Source: Bacillus sp. SD075 (GTDB lineage Bacteria > Bacillota > Bacilli > Bacillales > DSM-1321). Taken from it: a DNA stretch of 48,502 nt. Location of the stretch: the NCBI RefSeq assembly GCF_017355165.1, contig NZ_JADILK010000035.1:1-48502 (forward strand), in the 5' to 3' direction. The notes under the pieces were generated by a model. That model was given only the letters and a program-made list of their open reading frames with translations. It did not search any database and was not told the origin of the DNA. How positions within the stretch are numbered: the first letter of the stretch is position 1; every line of letters starts with the position of its first letter. This document shows positions 24,890 through 33,824 of this stretch, one piece after another. Made by a program: the position numbers and the translations under genes.

Positions 24890-25132
24890 CTATTCCTGAT
24901 CTCCCAATTGGAGCCCTTCTTCTATTTGAACATATTCTTCCCATGCATTATCGAATACTGACATACTTTCTAAATAGTCTGCATTCAATTCTAAATAAGT
25001 GCTCAGTTCATTATAATCAGTCGATTGTTTTGGGAAGCCATGATCCTCATAGGCATGATTGGCAAATTTAGTGATTGCATCAATTTCCTTTGGCTGTCGA
25101 AACTTCATTAAATATATATAAAATGGTCTCAT
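24890..25132 (-). CDS. yozE: YozE family (UPF0346) small protein
   Basis: The 80-residue acidic protein carries the family pattern FYIYLMKFRQPK, FANHAYEDHGFPKQSTDYNELSTYLELNADYLESM and AWEEY, matching B. subtilis YozE nearly end to end. The fold is a small SAM-like helical bundle; the function is unknown. The start ATG at 25132 follows a G-rich run (GAGGGGGGG) about nine bases away. The orphan kinase gene starts 14 bp after its stop, so the two are likely co-transcribed. Confidence 0.92.
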   Translation of the reverse strand: MRPFYIYLMKFRQPKEIDAITKFANHAYEDHGFPKQSTDYNELSTYLELNADYLESMSVFDNAWEEYVQIEEGLQLGDQE

Positions 25133-25592
25133 GATGTCGAGCCCCCCCTCAAATAACTATGATTTCTGCTTTAATATATCGGAAACTTTCACTTCCGTCC
25201 ACTTTTTTTAAACTCAATTTGGTTTTTCCTTCCTCATTTTGTGAAATCCATGATTTTTCAACATAAAATGCATTAGATATTTTACGGAATTACTCTTAAA
25301 TATCGGACTCCCTTTCAAGAATTTTTTTTACCATTAACGAATTAGTTCTTCATGATTCGATAAAGGAAAGGAGTGCTTCAATCTTGTTTAACCTACTTCT
25401 TCAATCACATACCCAAGCCGCTTAAAAACACGCAGAGTATTGAAGGATGACTTCAAAATCTTATTATCAAAATTACCCGGAGGCTTTCATTTTGTGAAAG
25501 GGAAAAACCCCTTCATCTAAGATAGAAATAGCGGTTTACACTGTTCCGTCAAAAATGAGGGGATTTATTCATATATGTGATACACCCTGCCA
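25133..25592. other. 460-bp region without a gene between yokU and yozE
   Basis: It should hold the yozE promoter (TATATT near 25170-25177 on the minus strand is the best -10) and the 3' end of the kamA-yokU transcript. On the minus strand CCCCTCAT at about 25553-25560 and ATGAAGGGG at about 25512-25520, followed by TTTTT, could form a weak terminator with a large loop. CTTTCA/TGAAAG at about 25486-25501 is a small hairpin. ATATCGGA occurs twice. No supported coding frame was found. Confidence 0.4.
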
Positions 25593-25868
25593 CTAAAAGT
25601 CAAAGTAATTACGTTTCAACAGCCTTTTCATGTTCATTAGCTCACTGTACTTCGTTTGTTTTTCAAGTTGTTTCGAATCAATTAAAAATAGTTGATTTTC
25701 AATTTCCTTCACTATTTCATCACTCTGGAAAAGAGCATCGCAACTCTCACAATGAGATGAAGGGGTTTCCGTAATTTCAATCGCCCTCGTACCATCCGGC
25801 AGTTCCCAATACACGGTCCCCTTTACTGATGTAAGCTTCCCTTCCTCACACCATGGACACGTCTCCAT
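25593..25868 (-). CDS. yokU: YokU family zinc-finger protein
   Basis: The 91-residue protein has two Cys pairs (CPWC near the N-terminus and CESC near 42), giving a YgiT-type zinc finger as in B. subtilis YokU. The start at 25868 (METCPWC) is preferred because GGGGG lies nine bases upstream; an in-frame ATG at 25877 abuts it. It begins 1 bp past the kamA stop, and it should be expressed with kamA from the -24/-12 promoter. The function is unknown. Confidence 0.88.
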   Translation of the reverse strand: METCPWCEEGKLTSVKGTVYWELPDGTRAIEITETPSSHCESCDALFQSDEIVKEIENQLFLIDSKQLEKQTKYSELMNMKRLLKRNYFDF

Positions 25869-25869
25869 G

Positions 25870-27273
25870 TTATTCATCCCCCTTTGGAGTACCCTTTTTT
25901 TGCTGTGCCTGGAATTTCTTTTCTTTTAACAGATCTCGCTTTTCACGTTGGTTTTTCAATGAAGCATGCTCTGGGTTGGTCACGTAATTTTCCCGTCGAT
26001 TCATTCGCTTCAGCCCTTCGGGCACTAAATTGAATTGCTTGTCGTTCATTAAACCCGATACACCTATATCTGACTGTTTTTCTTCCATATCAGGGTACAC
26101 CCCTTTGAAATAATCATCTGCAAGTCCTGGTGTATATTGCTCAGGTTCTGGATATGTGGTGATCACACCTTCAAAATTGCGCAGCACCGTTTTTGTTGGA
26201 GATTGTGAAAGGATATAATTCGGCTGCAGTGTTATTTTCCCTCCCCCTCCTGGAGCATCGACGACGAAGGTAGGTACAGCATACCCGGACGTATGGCCCC
26301 GGAGCCCTTCGATGATTTCAATCCCTTTTGAAATGGGGGCTCTGAAATGACCGATGCCTTCCGATAGATCGCATTGATAAATATAGTAAGGGCGGACACG
26401 GATCTTAACAAGATCATGCATCAGCTTTTTCATGATTGCGACACTGTCATTTATCCCCGCTAAAATAACTGCCTGGTTGCCCACCGGTACACCTGCATCG
26501 GCAAGCATCTCACATGCTTTCTTTGACTCCTCGGTAATTTCTATCGAGGTATTGAAATGGGTATTAAGCCAAACCGGATGATACTTTTTTAAAATGACAC
26601 ATAAATTTTCAGTGATTCTTTGAGGAAAAACAACCGGAGCACGCGTACCTATCCTGATTATTTCAACATGTGGAATTTCCCTTAAGTTTTTGAGGATGTA
26701 TTCAAGGATCGTGTCATTGATCAATAATCCGTCCCCGCCGGAAATAAGAACATCCCGAACTGCCGGTGTCTCACGTATATAACCGATTGCAGCGTCCAAT
26801 TGTTTTTTTGGTACGCCCATGCCAATTTGGCCTGAAAAGCGTCTTCGTGTACAATAACGGCAGTACATGGAGCACTGATTCGTCACCAAAAAAAGTACGC
26901 GGTCCGGATATCTATGGGTCAGTCCCGGCACAGGGGAGTCCTCATCCTCATGAAGGGGGTCTTCCATGTCATATTTGGTTTTATGCATTTCTTCCGAGAT
27001 CGGGACCGATTGCATTCTGATTGGACACCTTGGGTCATCTTTATTCATTAACGAAGCATAGTATGGGGTGATATTCAATGGAATGGTTTTTGTGGAAATC
27101 CTCACACCTTCCTCTTCATCCGGAGTCAGGTTTATCACTTTTTTCAAATCATCAACCGTTCGGATCGTATTCGTAAGCTGCCACAGCCAGTTGTTCCATT
27201 GTTCTTCGGTTACATCTTTCCATAGCTCTATATCTTTCCAATTGCGATCTGGCTTATATAAGTCAAATAACAT
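25870..27273 (-). CDS. kamA: L-lysine 2,3-aminomutase (radical SAM, PLP)
   Basis: The 467-residue enzyme interconverts L-lysine and beta-lysine. The radical-SAM cluster motif is CSMYCRYC (Cys134, Cys138, Cys141) and the PLP lysine is Lys346 in DAPGGGGKITLQ. Both are intact, and length and C-terminal tail fit Bacillus KamA. AGGAGG lies seven bases before the ATG. Directly upstream is a near-perfect -24/-12 promoter (27309-27324), and the gene for its probable SigL-dependent activator precedes it. yokU follows at 1 bp. This is the committed step of the lysine degradation cluster. Confidence 0.97.
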   Translation of the reverse strand: MLFDLYKPDRNWKDIELWKDVTEEQWNNWLWQLTNTIRTVDDLKKVINLTPDEEEGVRISTKTIPLNITPYYASLMNKDDPRCPIRMQSVPISEEMHKTKYDMEDPLHEDEDSPVPGLTHRYPDRVLFLVTNQCSMYCRYCTRRRFSGQIGMGVPKKQLDAAIGYIRETPAVRDVLISGGDGLLINDTILEYILKNLREIPHVEIIRIGTRAPVVFPQRITENLCVILKKYHPVWLNTHFNTSIEITEESKKACEMLADAGVPVGNQAVILAGINDSVAIMKKLMHDLVKIRVRPYYIYQCDLSEGIGHFRAPISKGIEIIEGLRGHTSGYAVPTFVVDAPGGGGKITLQPNYILSQSPTKTVLRNFEGVITTYPEPEQYTPGLADDYFKGVYPDMEEKQSDIGVSGLMNDKQFNLVPEGLKRMNRRENYVTNPEHASLKNQREKRDLLKEKKFQAQQKKGTPKGDE

Positions 27274-27308
27274 GGTTATACCTCCTGAGTTATGATAGTA
27301 GTATTAAA

Positions 27309-27324
27309 TGCAAGAAGGGTGCCA
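27309..27324 (-). promoter_or_regulatory. Sigma-54 (SigL) -24/-12 promoter of kamA
   Basis: Minus-strand TGGCACCCTTCTTGCA matches the consensus TGGCACnnnnnTTGCA in all fixed positions. It lies about 36 bp before the kamA ATG, and transcription would begin near 27299. No activator site was identified; it may lie inside the 3' part of the kamR-like gene. Confidence 0.9.
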
Positions 27325-27352
27325 AAATGACCCAAAAATTCGAAGGTCCATA

Positions 27353-27389
27353 AAAAAAACCGGACTGCTGGCTGCATCCGGATTTTTTT
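27353..27389 (-). terminator. Terminator of the kamR-like gene
   Basis: On the minus strand CCGGATGC / GCAGTCCGG followed by TTTTTTTT. It isolates the kamA promoter from transcription coming through the yodTSRQP-kamR genes. Confidence 0.85.
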
Positions 27390-27393
27390 CCAT

Positions 27394-28779
27394 TCAAATA
27401 TGTTTTTTTATTTTATATTGCAAGGTCTGTCTTGGAATTTGCAAAAGCTTCGATGCCTGGAAAACGTTACCGTTCGTTTGAAGTAGGGCCTCGGTGATCA
27501 ATTTCGTTTCCATCTCGATCATGGCCTCACGAAGCGGAAGAATTTTTTCTGATGAGGAAGTGATGCGCTTCTTTAAAAACTGGGGTAAATCTTCAAGATT
27601 CAAAACATCAGTCTCCGTATGGTTCATCATGAATTCTATCGTATGTTTAAGCTCCCTTACGTTTCCTGGCCAATGATATTTCCGAAAAAAAACCTTTGTC
27701 TCCTCCTCCATGCCTTTTATGGACAGTCCCATTTTACTGTTAAATATGGATACGAAATGTTCAGTAAGTAGCTCTATATCAACAATCCGCTCCCTTAGCG
27801 GAGGCAGCTCGTAGCTCAATACGTTCAATCGGTAAAATAAATCCGGCCTTAGCCTGTTTTCCGATACGGCTTTCTTAGGATCTATATTCATCGCTGCCAT
27901 GATCCTGACATCCACCTGTACACTCTTTGTACCGCCTATCCTCCTGATGAACCCATCTTCAAGCACACGCAGGAGCTTCGCCTGCAAGTCAATCGGCATC
28001 GATTGCAATTCATCCAAAAACAAGGTTCCGCCATTGGCTAATTCAAACAATCCCTGGCGTTCCATAGCACCAGTGTAGCTTCCTTTTGCGGTACCGAATA
28101 GAAGCGATTCCAACAAATTTTCTGGTAAGGCCGCACAATTTTGCGCGATGAATGGTTCTTTACTGCGGCTCGAATCCTGGTGGATGCTTTGAACAAAGAG
28201 CTCTTTACCTACACCGCTTTCCCCATAAACCAATACCGATGAGGAGGATCGGGCAGCCTTTTTCCCTTGTGATATCAAATCTTTAAACCCAGTATCACTT
28301 GTCACGATTTCAGTGAAAGAATACAACCCGGCGCTCCCAGGCGTTTTCCTTTCAGGACTTTTAATCGTCTTGAGCGAGCTTTCCAGGTCAGCTAACCTTT
28401 CAGATAATTGCTTCAAGCTCGAATAATCCTTGGCAATTTCTATTGCACCTATCATAAACCCATCCACATATATGGGGAGCGTCGTATTTAGCGTCTCAAT
28501 GATACGCCCATGTGCATTTACATACGATTGACTATAGTTGTAGATTGGTTTTTCAGATTTAATGACCCGGAGTAAAGTCGATGATTTGTGATTCAAAGAA
28601 GGGAAGGCTTCAAGCAACGGTCTCCCCAGCACCTCACTTCTTTTCATCCCATCATGATTGGCCGCCACACCGTTATAAAAGATGGTCTGTCCTTTTGGAT
28701 CTATCACATGAATGCCTTCATCAATGGTTTCTAATATCGCTTCCAAAACTTCACTTGTATTTAAAAATTCACTTGGCAA
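27394..28779 (-). CDS. kamR: Sigma-54-dependent transcriptional activator, KamR-like
   Basis: The 461-residue protein has a PAS sensor domain (about 8-120), an AAA+ sigma-54 activator domain with Walker A GESGVGKE (186-193), a GAFTGA-loop variant GSYTGA (233-238) and Walker B GGTLFLDE. A Fis-type helix-turn-helix ends the protein (NVFQASKLLQIPRQTLQYKI). The domain order and the -24/-12 promoter beside kamA fit KamR, described in B. thuringiensis as activator of lysine use. B. subtilis has no such gene here as I recall. The ligand of the PAS domain may be lysine or a breakdown product (inference). A terminator follows it. Confidence 0.93.
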   Translation of the reverse strand: MPSEFLNTSEVLEAILETIDEGIHVIDPKGQTIFYNGVAANHDGMKRSEVLGRPLLEAFPSLNHKSSTLLRVIKSEKPIYNYSQSYVNAHGRIIETLNTTLPIYVDGFMIGAIEIAKDYSSLKQLSERLADLESSLKTIKSPERKTPGSAGLYSFTEIVTSDTGFKDLISQGKKAARSSSSVLVYGESGVGKELFVQSIHQDSSRSKEPFIAQNCAALPENLLESLLFGTAKGSYTGAMERQGLFELANGGTLFLDELQSMPIDLQAKLLRVLEDGFIRRIGGTKSVQVDVRIMAAMNIDPKKAVSENRLRPDLFYRLNVLSYELPPLRERIVDIELLTEHFVSIFNSKMGLSIKGMEEETKVFFRKYHWPGNVRELKHTIEFMMNHTETDVLNLEDLPQFLKKRITSSSEKILPLREAMIEMETKLITEALLQTNGNVFQASKLLQIPRQTLQYKIKKHI

Positions 28780-28861
28780 GATATCCCTCCTTAAGTCCCT
28801 CTTGCTAGATGTATATGAGGAAATGCCAAAAACTTGTCATGACCCGCCTAAAAATGAGCAT

Positions 28862-29710
28862 TCAGGTAAAATTTTTCACCCAAAGGTTCATATCTTCCAG
28901 TTTATCGAAAATGTAACAATTGTTGGCCAAACGTCCGCGGTACGAGTATCCATGCTGATGCAATGCAGCATTCATTCCGAATGAGAGCGACCGGGCAATC
29001 GAATAGATACAATATATTCCATGTGAAATAAGATAGTCTTCAAGTGCAGAAATCAAGTGTTTCATCAAGCCGTACTGCCGATGTTCCGGCAGTGTCGCAC
29101 AGTCAGTGATTTCTGCATTATGGTAAAAGGAATCAATTTCTGCGGAAGCAGCACTGACGATCCTCTCTTGATGGATATAAATATAAAAAACCGTTCCCAT
29201 TTCCATGCACTTTTTCACATATACCGGATCATTCATCGGTGTGGGATACACTTCGAAAACCTTCGCATACAATTGGGCCAATTGAAGTGCATCGGTCACT
29301 TCTGCTTTACGGCCTTGATAGACTGACGGCGGATCATCTATTCCTGATTTTATAGGCAAATTCTGAACATCGGTAAGGATTTGATCTTCCTTTTCCCATT
29401 CTGCACTGTTGCGCCTTTCATTCCGGTTATACTTAACAAGAAAGAAACAATCGCTTCCCAAAAAGAATTTATCGATGCTTCCTTCATATAGAAAGCCCTG
29501 AGCAAGCAATGCCATGACATTTTCCTTGCGTGACTTGATGATGATTTTTTCTGCTGATATGCTCTTAGCCACCTTCAAAGATTCCTCCACGCATTCTTGA
29601 AAATGACCTAGATAATCGTCAACCCTTAATCGCTTATTAAAATGGTCGATCGTAATATGTATGGTGCACCTTGGCTTTTGAATTCTTTTTTCAATGATTC
29701 CAGCCTCCAT
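28862..29710 (-). CDS. ablB: Beta-lysine N6-acetyltransferase (YodP/AblB)
   Basis: The 282-residue protein has a C-terminal GNAT domain (about 140-282; EVTDALQLAQLYAKVFEVYPTP, CATLPEHRQYGLMKHLISALE). It should acetylate the N6 amino group of beta-lysine made by KamA. In methanogens N-acetyl-beta-lysine is an osmolyte, but the neighbouring genes here point to breakdown. The start at 29710 (MEAGIIEKR) has AAAGGAG eight bases upstream; a longer in-frame start at 29818 would overlap yodQ and lacks one. Confidence 0.9.
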   Translation of the reverse strand: MEAGIIEKRIQKPRCTIHITIDHFNKRLRVDDYLGHFQECVEESLKVAKSISAEKIIIKSRKENVMALLAQGFLYEGSIDKFFLGSDCFFLVKYNRNERRNSAEWEKEDQILTDVQNLPIKSGIDDPPSVYQGRKAEVTDALQLAQLYAKVFEVYPTPMNDPVYVKKCMEMGTVFYIYIHQERIVSAASAEIDSFYHNAEITDCATLPEHRQYGLMKHLISALEDYLISHGIYCIYSIARSLSFGMNAALHQHGYSYRGRLANNCYIFDKLEDMNLWVKNFT

Positions 29711-29789
29711 TTGTCCCACTCCTTTCACATCTTCAATAATTGTTGCGGAAGGCCTGACCCTTCCTGGAATCAGACCTTGGGGAAAATGA

Positions 29790-31055
29790 TTATTGCTGGT
29801 CCACCCCACACCATTCAATAATGGTCAATGCGATGATTTCCGCAACCTCCATCATTTTATCCACCTCTATATATTCGTTCGAATCATGGGCCATCTTCGT
29901 TTCCCCTGGTCCAAACACAACTACGGGGGTAGAGCCAACCAATGAAAGATACCCTCCATCCGTCGCCCAAGGGGACGCTTCGACAAGCGGTTTTTCCCCT
30001 GCCACTTTTTCATAGTATGTGCCAATTGTCTTCATGAGCGGGTGATTTATTTCGAGATTGCCAGGCAGCCATCTGGCACCAAACCATTCTAATTCAATAG
30101 GTTTTTCTTTGAACCATTCATCATTCTGGTTTAAAGCATCTATTCGCTCCTTCAGCGATTTTTGTGCCTCTTCCATGGTTTCTGTCGGGGCGATGCCGAA
30201 TCTACCTTCCAGAACGGCTGTATCCGGCACGGAGGAAGGCCAATTCCCGCTTTGAATGCTTCCTATGTTGATTGGAATGGGGATAGGGACATTCTTATAG
30301 AGTGAATGATGGAGTGACTCATTCCGTTCTTGTTCAAGCTTCTTGATTTCATTCATTACACCAACCGCTTTATCTATTGCACTGACACCTTCATACCTCG
30401 TGCCTCCATGTGCAGACTTGCCTTTTATTCTCAGCCGAAACCACATCGAACCTTGCTGCAAAGGGAATAGTTTCATATTTGTAGGCTCCGGAATGATTGC
30501 ACCATCAGCTTTGTACCCCCGTAAGACTGCCGCAAGTGTGCCGGCACCACCGCTTTCCTCTTCAATCACACTCTGGAATATCACATTTCCCTTCAATTGG
30601 ATACCAGATTCGACGATCGCTTCAATGGCCAGCAATAAAGATACATTGCCGCCTTTCATATCCGTAGTTCCCCGCCCGAAAACTTTCCCGTCTATTAACT
30701 TGCCGCTATAGGGTTCATCGTGCCATGCTGCATGATCTCCTTCAGGAACCACATCAATATGTCCGTTTAAAATAAGAGATTTCCCCTTGCCTGTTCCCCT
30801 TTTAATAGCCACAAGGTTTGGATTTCCTTTAAAATCCCTGCGGTCGCAATAAAAATGGGGATGTTTTCTTAATTGTTCATCCCCGATTTCCCAAAGATCT
30901 ATTTCTAGACCAAGTTGTCTGCATTTCTCGACCACTATGGCTTGTGCACTCCCTTCTTGCCCCCTTTTGCTCGGTTCCTGAACCAGTTTTTGCAAAAGCT
31001 GGACCCCATTCATCCGATGTTCATTCAACCATGTTCTTATTTTTTCCTCATACAT
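29790..31055 (-). CDS. yodQ: M20-family metallohydrolase, probable deacetylase of the lysine pathway
   Basis: The 421-residue M20 peptidase/deacylase carries HIDVVPEGD, FGRGTTDMKGG, EEESGGAGT and GGTRYEGVSAID, so metal ligands are in place. By context it could remove the acetyl group from 4-acetamidobutyrate (or acetyl-beta-lysine). The start at 31055 is preferred: GGAG lies seven bases upstream, whereas the ATG at 31061 is almost adjacent to it. It lies between yodR (15 bp) and ablB (79 bp). Confidence 0.88.
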   Translation of the reverse strand: MYEEKIRTWLNEHRMNGVQLLQKLVQEPSKRGQEGSAQAIVVEKCRQLGLEIDLWEIGDEQLRKHPHFYCDRRDFKGNPNLVAIKRGTGKGKSLILNGHIDVVPEGDHAAWHDEPYSGKLIDGKVFGRGTTDMKGGNVSLLLAIEAIVESGIQLKGNVIFQSVIEEESGGAGTLAAVLRGYKADGAIIPEPTNMKLFPLQQGSMWFRLRIKGKSAHGGTRYEGVSAIDKAVGVMNEIKKLEQERNESLHHSLYKNVPIPIPINIGSIQSGNWPSSVPDTAVLEGRFGIAPTETMEEAQKSLKERIDALNQNDEWFKEKPIELEWFGARWLPGNLEINHPLMKTIGTYYEKVAGEKPLVEASPWATDGGYLSLVGSTPVVVFGPGETKMAHDSNEYIEVDKMMEVAEIIALTIIEWCGVDQQ

Positions 31056-31070
31056 ACCCATTCTCCTCTC

Positions 31071-31736
31071 TCATTCTTTTAAAATATGGATGTTTTCAGT
31101 GACGGTAAACGAGGCTTCGGTCCGATTCCTGATTTCCTGAATGCTGGACGTATCAAATACATCAGTTAATAGAAGGCCCTCCGAAGTTACGGAAAATACG
31201 CCTAATTCGGTGATGATCATATGTACGCATTTCTTGGCAGTTAACGGTAACGTACATTTTTTCACTAATTTTGACATGCCCGTTTTATCGTTATGTTCCA
31301 TCAAGACAATGACCTTTTTTGCCTTTGCAGCCAGTTCCATGGCACCGCCCATGCCTGGCACCCGCTTTCCCGGTACAATCCAATTAGCGAGATCCCCCGC
31401 TTGACTTACTTGAAGGGCACCTAGAATCGAGATATCCACCCTGCCGCGCCGTATCATCCCAAATGCAACAGTACTGTCGCAGTAAGAAGCCCCGGCTCTA
31501 ATGGTGATCGGCAGTCCCCCAGCATTGCAAAGATGCGCATCTTCCTTCCCCGTTTCGGGAGTACTGCCAATACCCACAAGGCCATTTTCAGCATGAAACA
31601 TCACTTTATGGTCATTCAAAAGATGATTCGGTACATGTGATGGAATGCCAATTCCCAAATTGACCAGCATCCCATCGCATATTTCTGCTGCTGCCCGTTT
31701 CGCTATTCTATTTCTATCTTCGGTTCCCAAACCCAT
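31071..31736 (-). CDS. yodR: CoA-transferase subunit B, YodR
   Basis: The 221-residue family I CoA-transferase beta subunit has the catalytic Glu in HAENGLVGIG (near 50) and GMIRRGRVDISILGA. It pairs with YodS to move CoA between short or medium acids. The start is uncertain: the ATG at 31736 is used here, with a TTG two codons earlier; GGAG lies 10 and 4 bases away respectively. The gene overlaps the yodS 3' end by about 34 bp, which implies translational coupling. Confidence 0.9.
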   Translation of the reverse strand: MGLGTEDRNRIAKRAAAEICDGMLVNLGIGIPSHVPNHLLNDHKVMFHAENGLVGIGSTPETGKEDAHLCNAGGLPITIRAGASYCDSTVAFGMIRRGRVDISILGALQVSQAGDLANWIVPGKRVPGMGGAMELAAKAKKVIVLMEHNDKTGMSKLVKKCTLPLTAKKCVHMIITELGVFSVTSEGLLLTDVFDTSSIQEIRNRTEASFTVTENIHILKE

Positions 31737-32416
31737 TTCCAATCGACTCCTTTTGATGGAATGATATAATCCACAAAGGCACCCGGAACAATGATATCCT
31801 CTGGATCCAAAGAGCCAAGCGGAACGATTTGCATCGCTTCGACTATAGTGATTTGTCCGGCCGCAGCAACGATTGGATTCGTGTTCCTGGCACTTTTATC
31901 AAATATTAGATTGCCATAAGGATCTGCCTTTTCTGCATAAACAATGGCAATATCTGCAGTTAATGCCTGTTCCACCAGATAATTTTTCTTACCTAGGTTT
32001 ACGGTTTGCTTGCCTTCCCGGACAATATCGGCCTCTATTCCAATATCAGTCAATATCCCACCTAGTCCCATCCCTCCGGCCCGGATGCGTTCAACAAGTG
32101 TCCCTTGCGGAGAGAACTCCACCTCGAGTTCTCCATTATTCATTAATAGTCCTGCATTTGGATTGGAACCGATATGGGAAACGATGATTTTTTTAGCACG
32201 GCGTTGGGTGACCAGTTTTCCGATTCCAATATCAGGGAAACCTGTATCATTTCCTATCAAAGTTAAATCCTTTATGCCTGATTCCAAAATTAGATTGATC
32301 AATCCCGGGGGCGTCCCTATGCCACCGAACCCCCCAAACATGATGGACTGATCATCTTGAAAGTGATGGCGGACATCCTCCAAACGACAAATCTTCTGGA
32401 ATGTATTTTCCACCAC
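31703..32416 (-). CDS. yodS: CoA-transferase subunit A, YodS
   Basis: The 237-residue alpha subunit has FGGFGGIGTPPGLI (about 27-40), SHIGSNPN and EVEFSPQGTLVERIRAGGMG, typical of the 3-oxoacid CoA-transferase family. It begins with GTG overlapping the yodT stop codon by one base, so it is coupled to yodT. It should activate a 3-oxo acid derived from beta-lysine to the CoA ester for thiolysis. Confidence 0.92.
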   Translation of the reverse strand: MVENTFQKICRLEDVRHHFQDDQSIMFGGFGGIGTPPGLINLILESGIKDLTLIGNDTGFPDIGIGKLVTQRRAKKIIVSHIGSNPNAGLLMNNGELEVEFSPQGTLVERIRAGGMGLGGILTDIGIEADIVREGKQTVNLGKKNYLVEQALTADIAIVYAEKADPYGNLIFDKSARNTNPIVAAAGQITIVEAMQIVPLGSLDPEDIIVPGAFVDYIIPSKGVDWKWVWEPKIEIE

Positions 32417-33780
32417 TATCGCTCACTTCCTTGTTGTGATGGCCGTTTACCTATCGATTCATTAAATTGCCCAAAAGTTATATCGACTCTCATTAACAAT
32501 TCAGCACACTCCTCTTCCGATATCGTTAAAGGCGGGGAGATGATAATGGCGGCCCCGGTTACACCGTCAAGTCCTGCTGCTGCGGGATAAAGAAGTATCC
32601 CATTCCTCATTCCCAATTCGATAATTTCATTGGTCACGTCAGCCTCCTTCGGAAATGGGACCTTCGTATCTTTTCCCTGGACAAATTCGATGCCAATCAA
32701 TAAACCTCTCCCGCGAATATCACCGACAAAGGAATACTTCCCTGCCAACTTTTTCAAGCCCCTAATCAGGTAAGTCCCTCTATCGGCTGATTTTTCGACA
32801 AGTTCATTTCTTTCGATATATTCTAAAACGGCCAAAGACACCGCACACGATAACGGATTTGCACTAAGCGTATGGCCTCCTATTATTGACTTCGATCCTT
32901 TCATTATTGGCTCCATCACATTTTTGGTCATTACTGCGGCAGCTATCGGGGTATATCCCCCACTCATCCCTTTACCAAAAGTTACGATATCAGGTTCCAC
33001 ATCCCAATATTCAGAAGCAAGCATCTTCCCTGTACGTCCAAATCCGGTCATCACTTCATCGGCAATGAATAAAATATCATTGTCTTCGCAGATTTTCTTG
33101 AGTTTTCGAAAATAACCATCAGGAGGAACAATGGCCCCTCCGGCTGCTCCAATAACAGGTTCTGCAATGAACGCCGCTATATTTTCACTGCCAATACGCC
33201 GGATTGATGCTTCCAATTCCGAAGCACAGGCCATTCCGCACGTATGTGGATCAAGTTGAAGTGGACACCGGTAACAATATGGAGGTGATACGGAAGGATA
33301 CGATTCAAGCAAAGGAGTAAATCGTTCCCGGCGAATCGGATGGCCAGACATGGAAAGAGCTCCCATCGTTATGCCGTGGTAGCTCATCCACCTCGATATG
33401 ATTTTCTGTTTCTTGTGCTTCCCTTTTTCCTGCCAATGCTGGATGGCAATTTTCAATGCCGTTTCAGTCGCTTCGGAGCCGCTGTTTACAAAAAAGCTGT
33501 ATGTCAGTTCCCCTTTGGTCAATTCTGAAATTTTTCCGGCAAGTTTCTCCGCAGCATCGCTGGTGAATTGGGAACGATACACAAATGAAACCTGTTTAGC
33601 CTGTTTTACCATCGCTTCTATGATCTCCTGGACCCCATGGCCAATATTGGCTGTAACAGCACCGGAAGAAGCATCTAGGTAATCCTTTCCTGCTTTATCG
33701 TATAAAAACACTCCCTGACCATGGCTGATAGTCGGATAGGCTCCTCCCAGGACCGGTTTGATCAATGACGACTGCTCCAT
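32416..33780 (-). CDS. yodT: Class III aminotransferase, YodT
   Basis: The 454-residue omega-type aminotransferase has the PLP lysine in DIVTFGKGMSGGYTP, NSGSEATETALKIA (phosphate-binding) and FIADEVMTGFGRTG. A short Cys pair (CYRCPLQLDPHTCG) is a feature of YodT-like members. By context it would remove the 3-amino group of (acetyl-)beta-lysine. It is first in the operon yodT-S-R-Q-ablB-kamR. The start at 33780 (MEQSS) is preferred over an in-frame GTG at 33792 that overlaps the ribosome binding site GAAGGAG. Confidence 0.92.
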   Translation of the reverse strand: MEQSSLIKPVLGGAYPTISHGQGVFLYDKAGKDYLDASSGAVTANIGHGVQEIIEAMVKQAKQVSFVYRSQFTSDAAEKLAGKISELTKGELTYSFFVNSGSEATETALKIAIQHWQEKGKHKKQKIISRWMSYHGITMGALSMSGHPIRRERFTPLLESYPSVSPPYCYRCPLQLDPHTCGMACASELEASIRRIGSENIAAFIAEPVIGAAGGAIVPPDGYFRKLKKICEDNDILFIADEVMTGFGRTGKMLASEYWDVEPDIVTFGKGMSGGYTPIAAAVMTKNVMEPIMKGSKSIIGGHTLSANPLSCAVSLAVLEYIERNELVEKSADRGTYLIRGLKKLAGKYSFVGDIRGRGLLIGIEFVQGKDTKVPFPKEADVTNEIIELGMRNGILLYPAAAGLDGVTGAAIIISPPLTISEEECAELLMRVDITFGQFNESIGKRPSQQGSER

Positions 33781-33824
33781 TAGCCCACACACTCCTTCTC
33801 AAAAAAACAAATGCAATATAGTAA

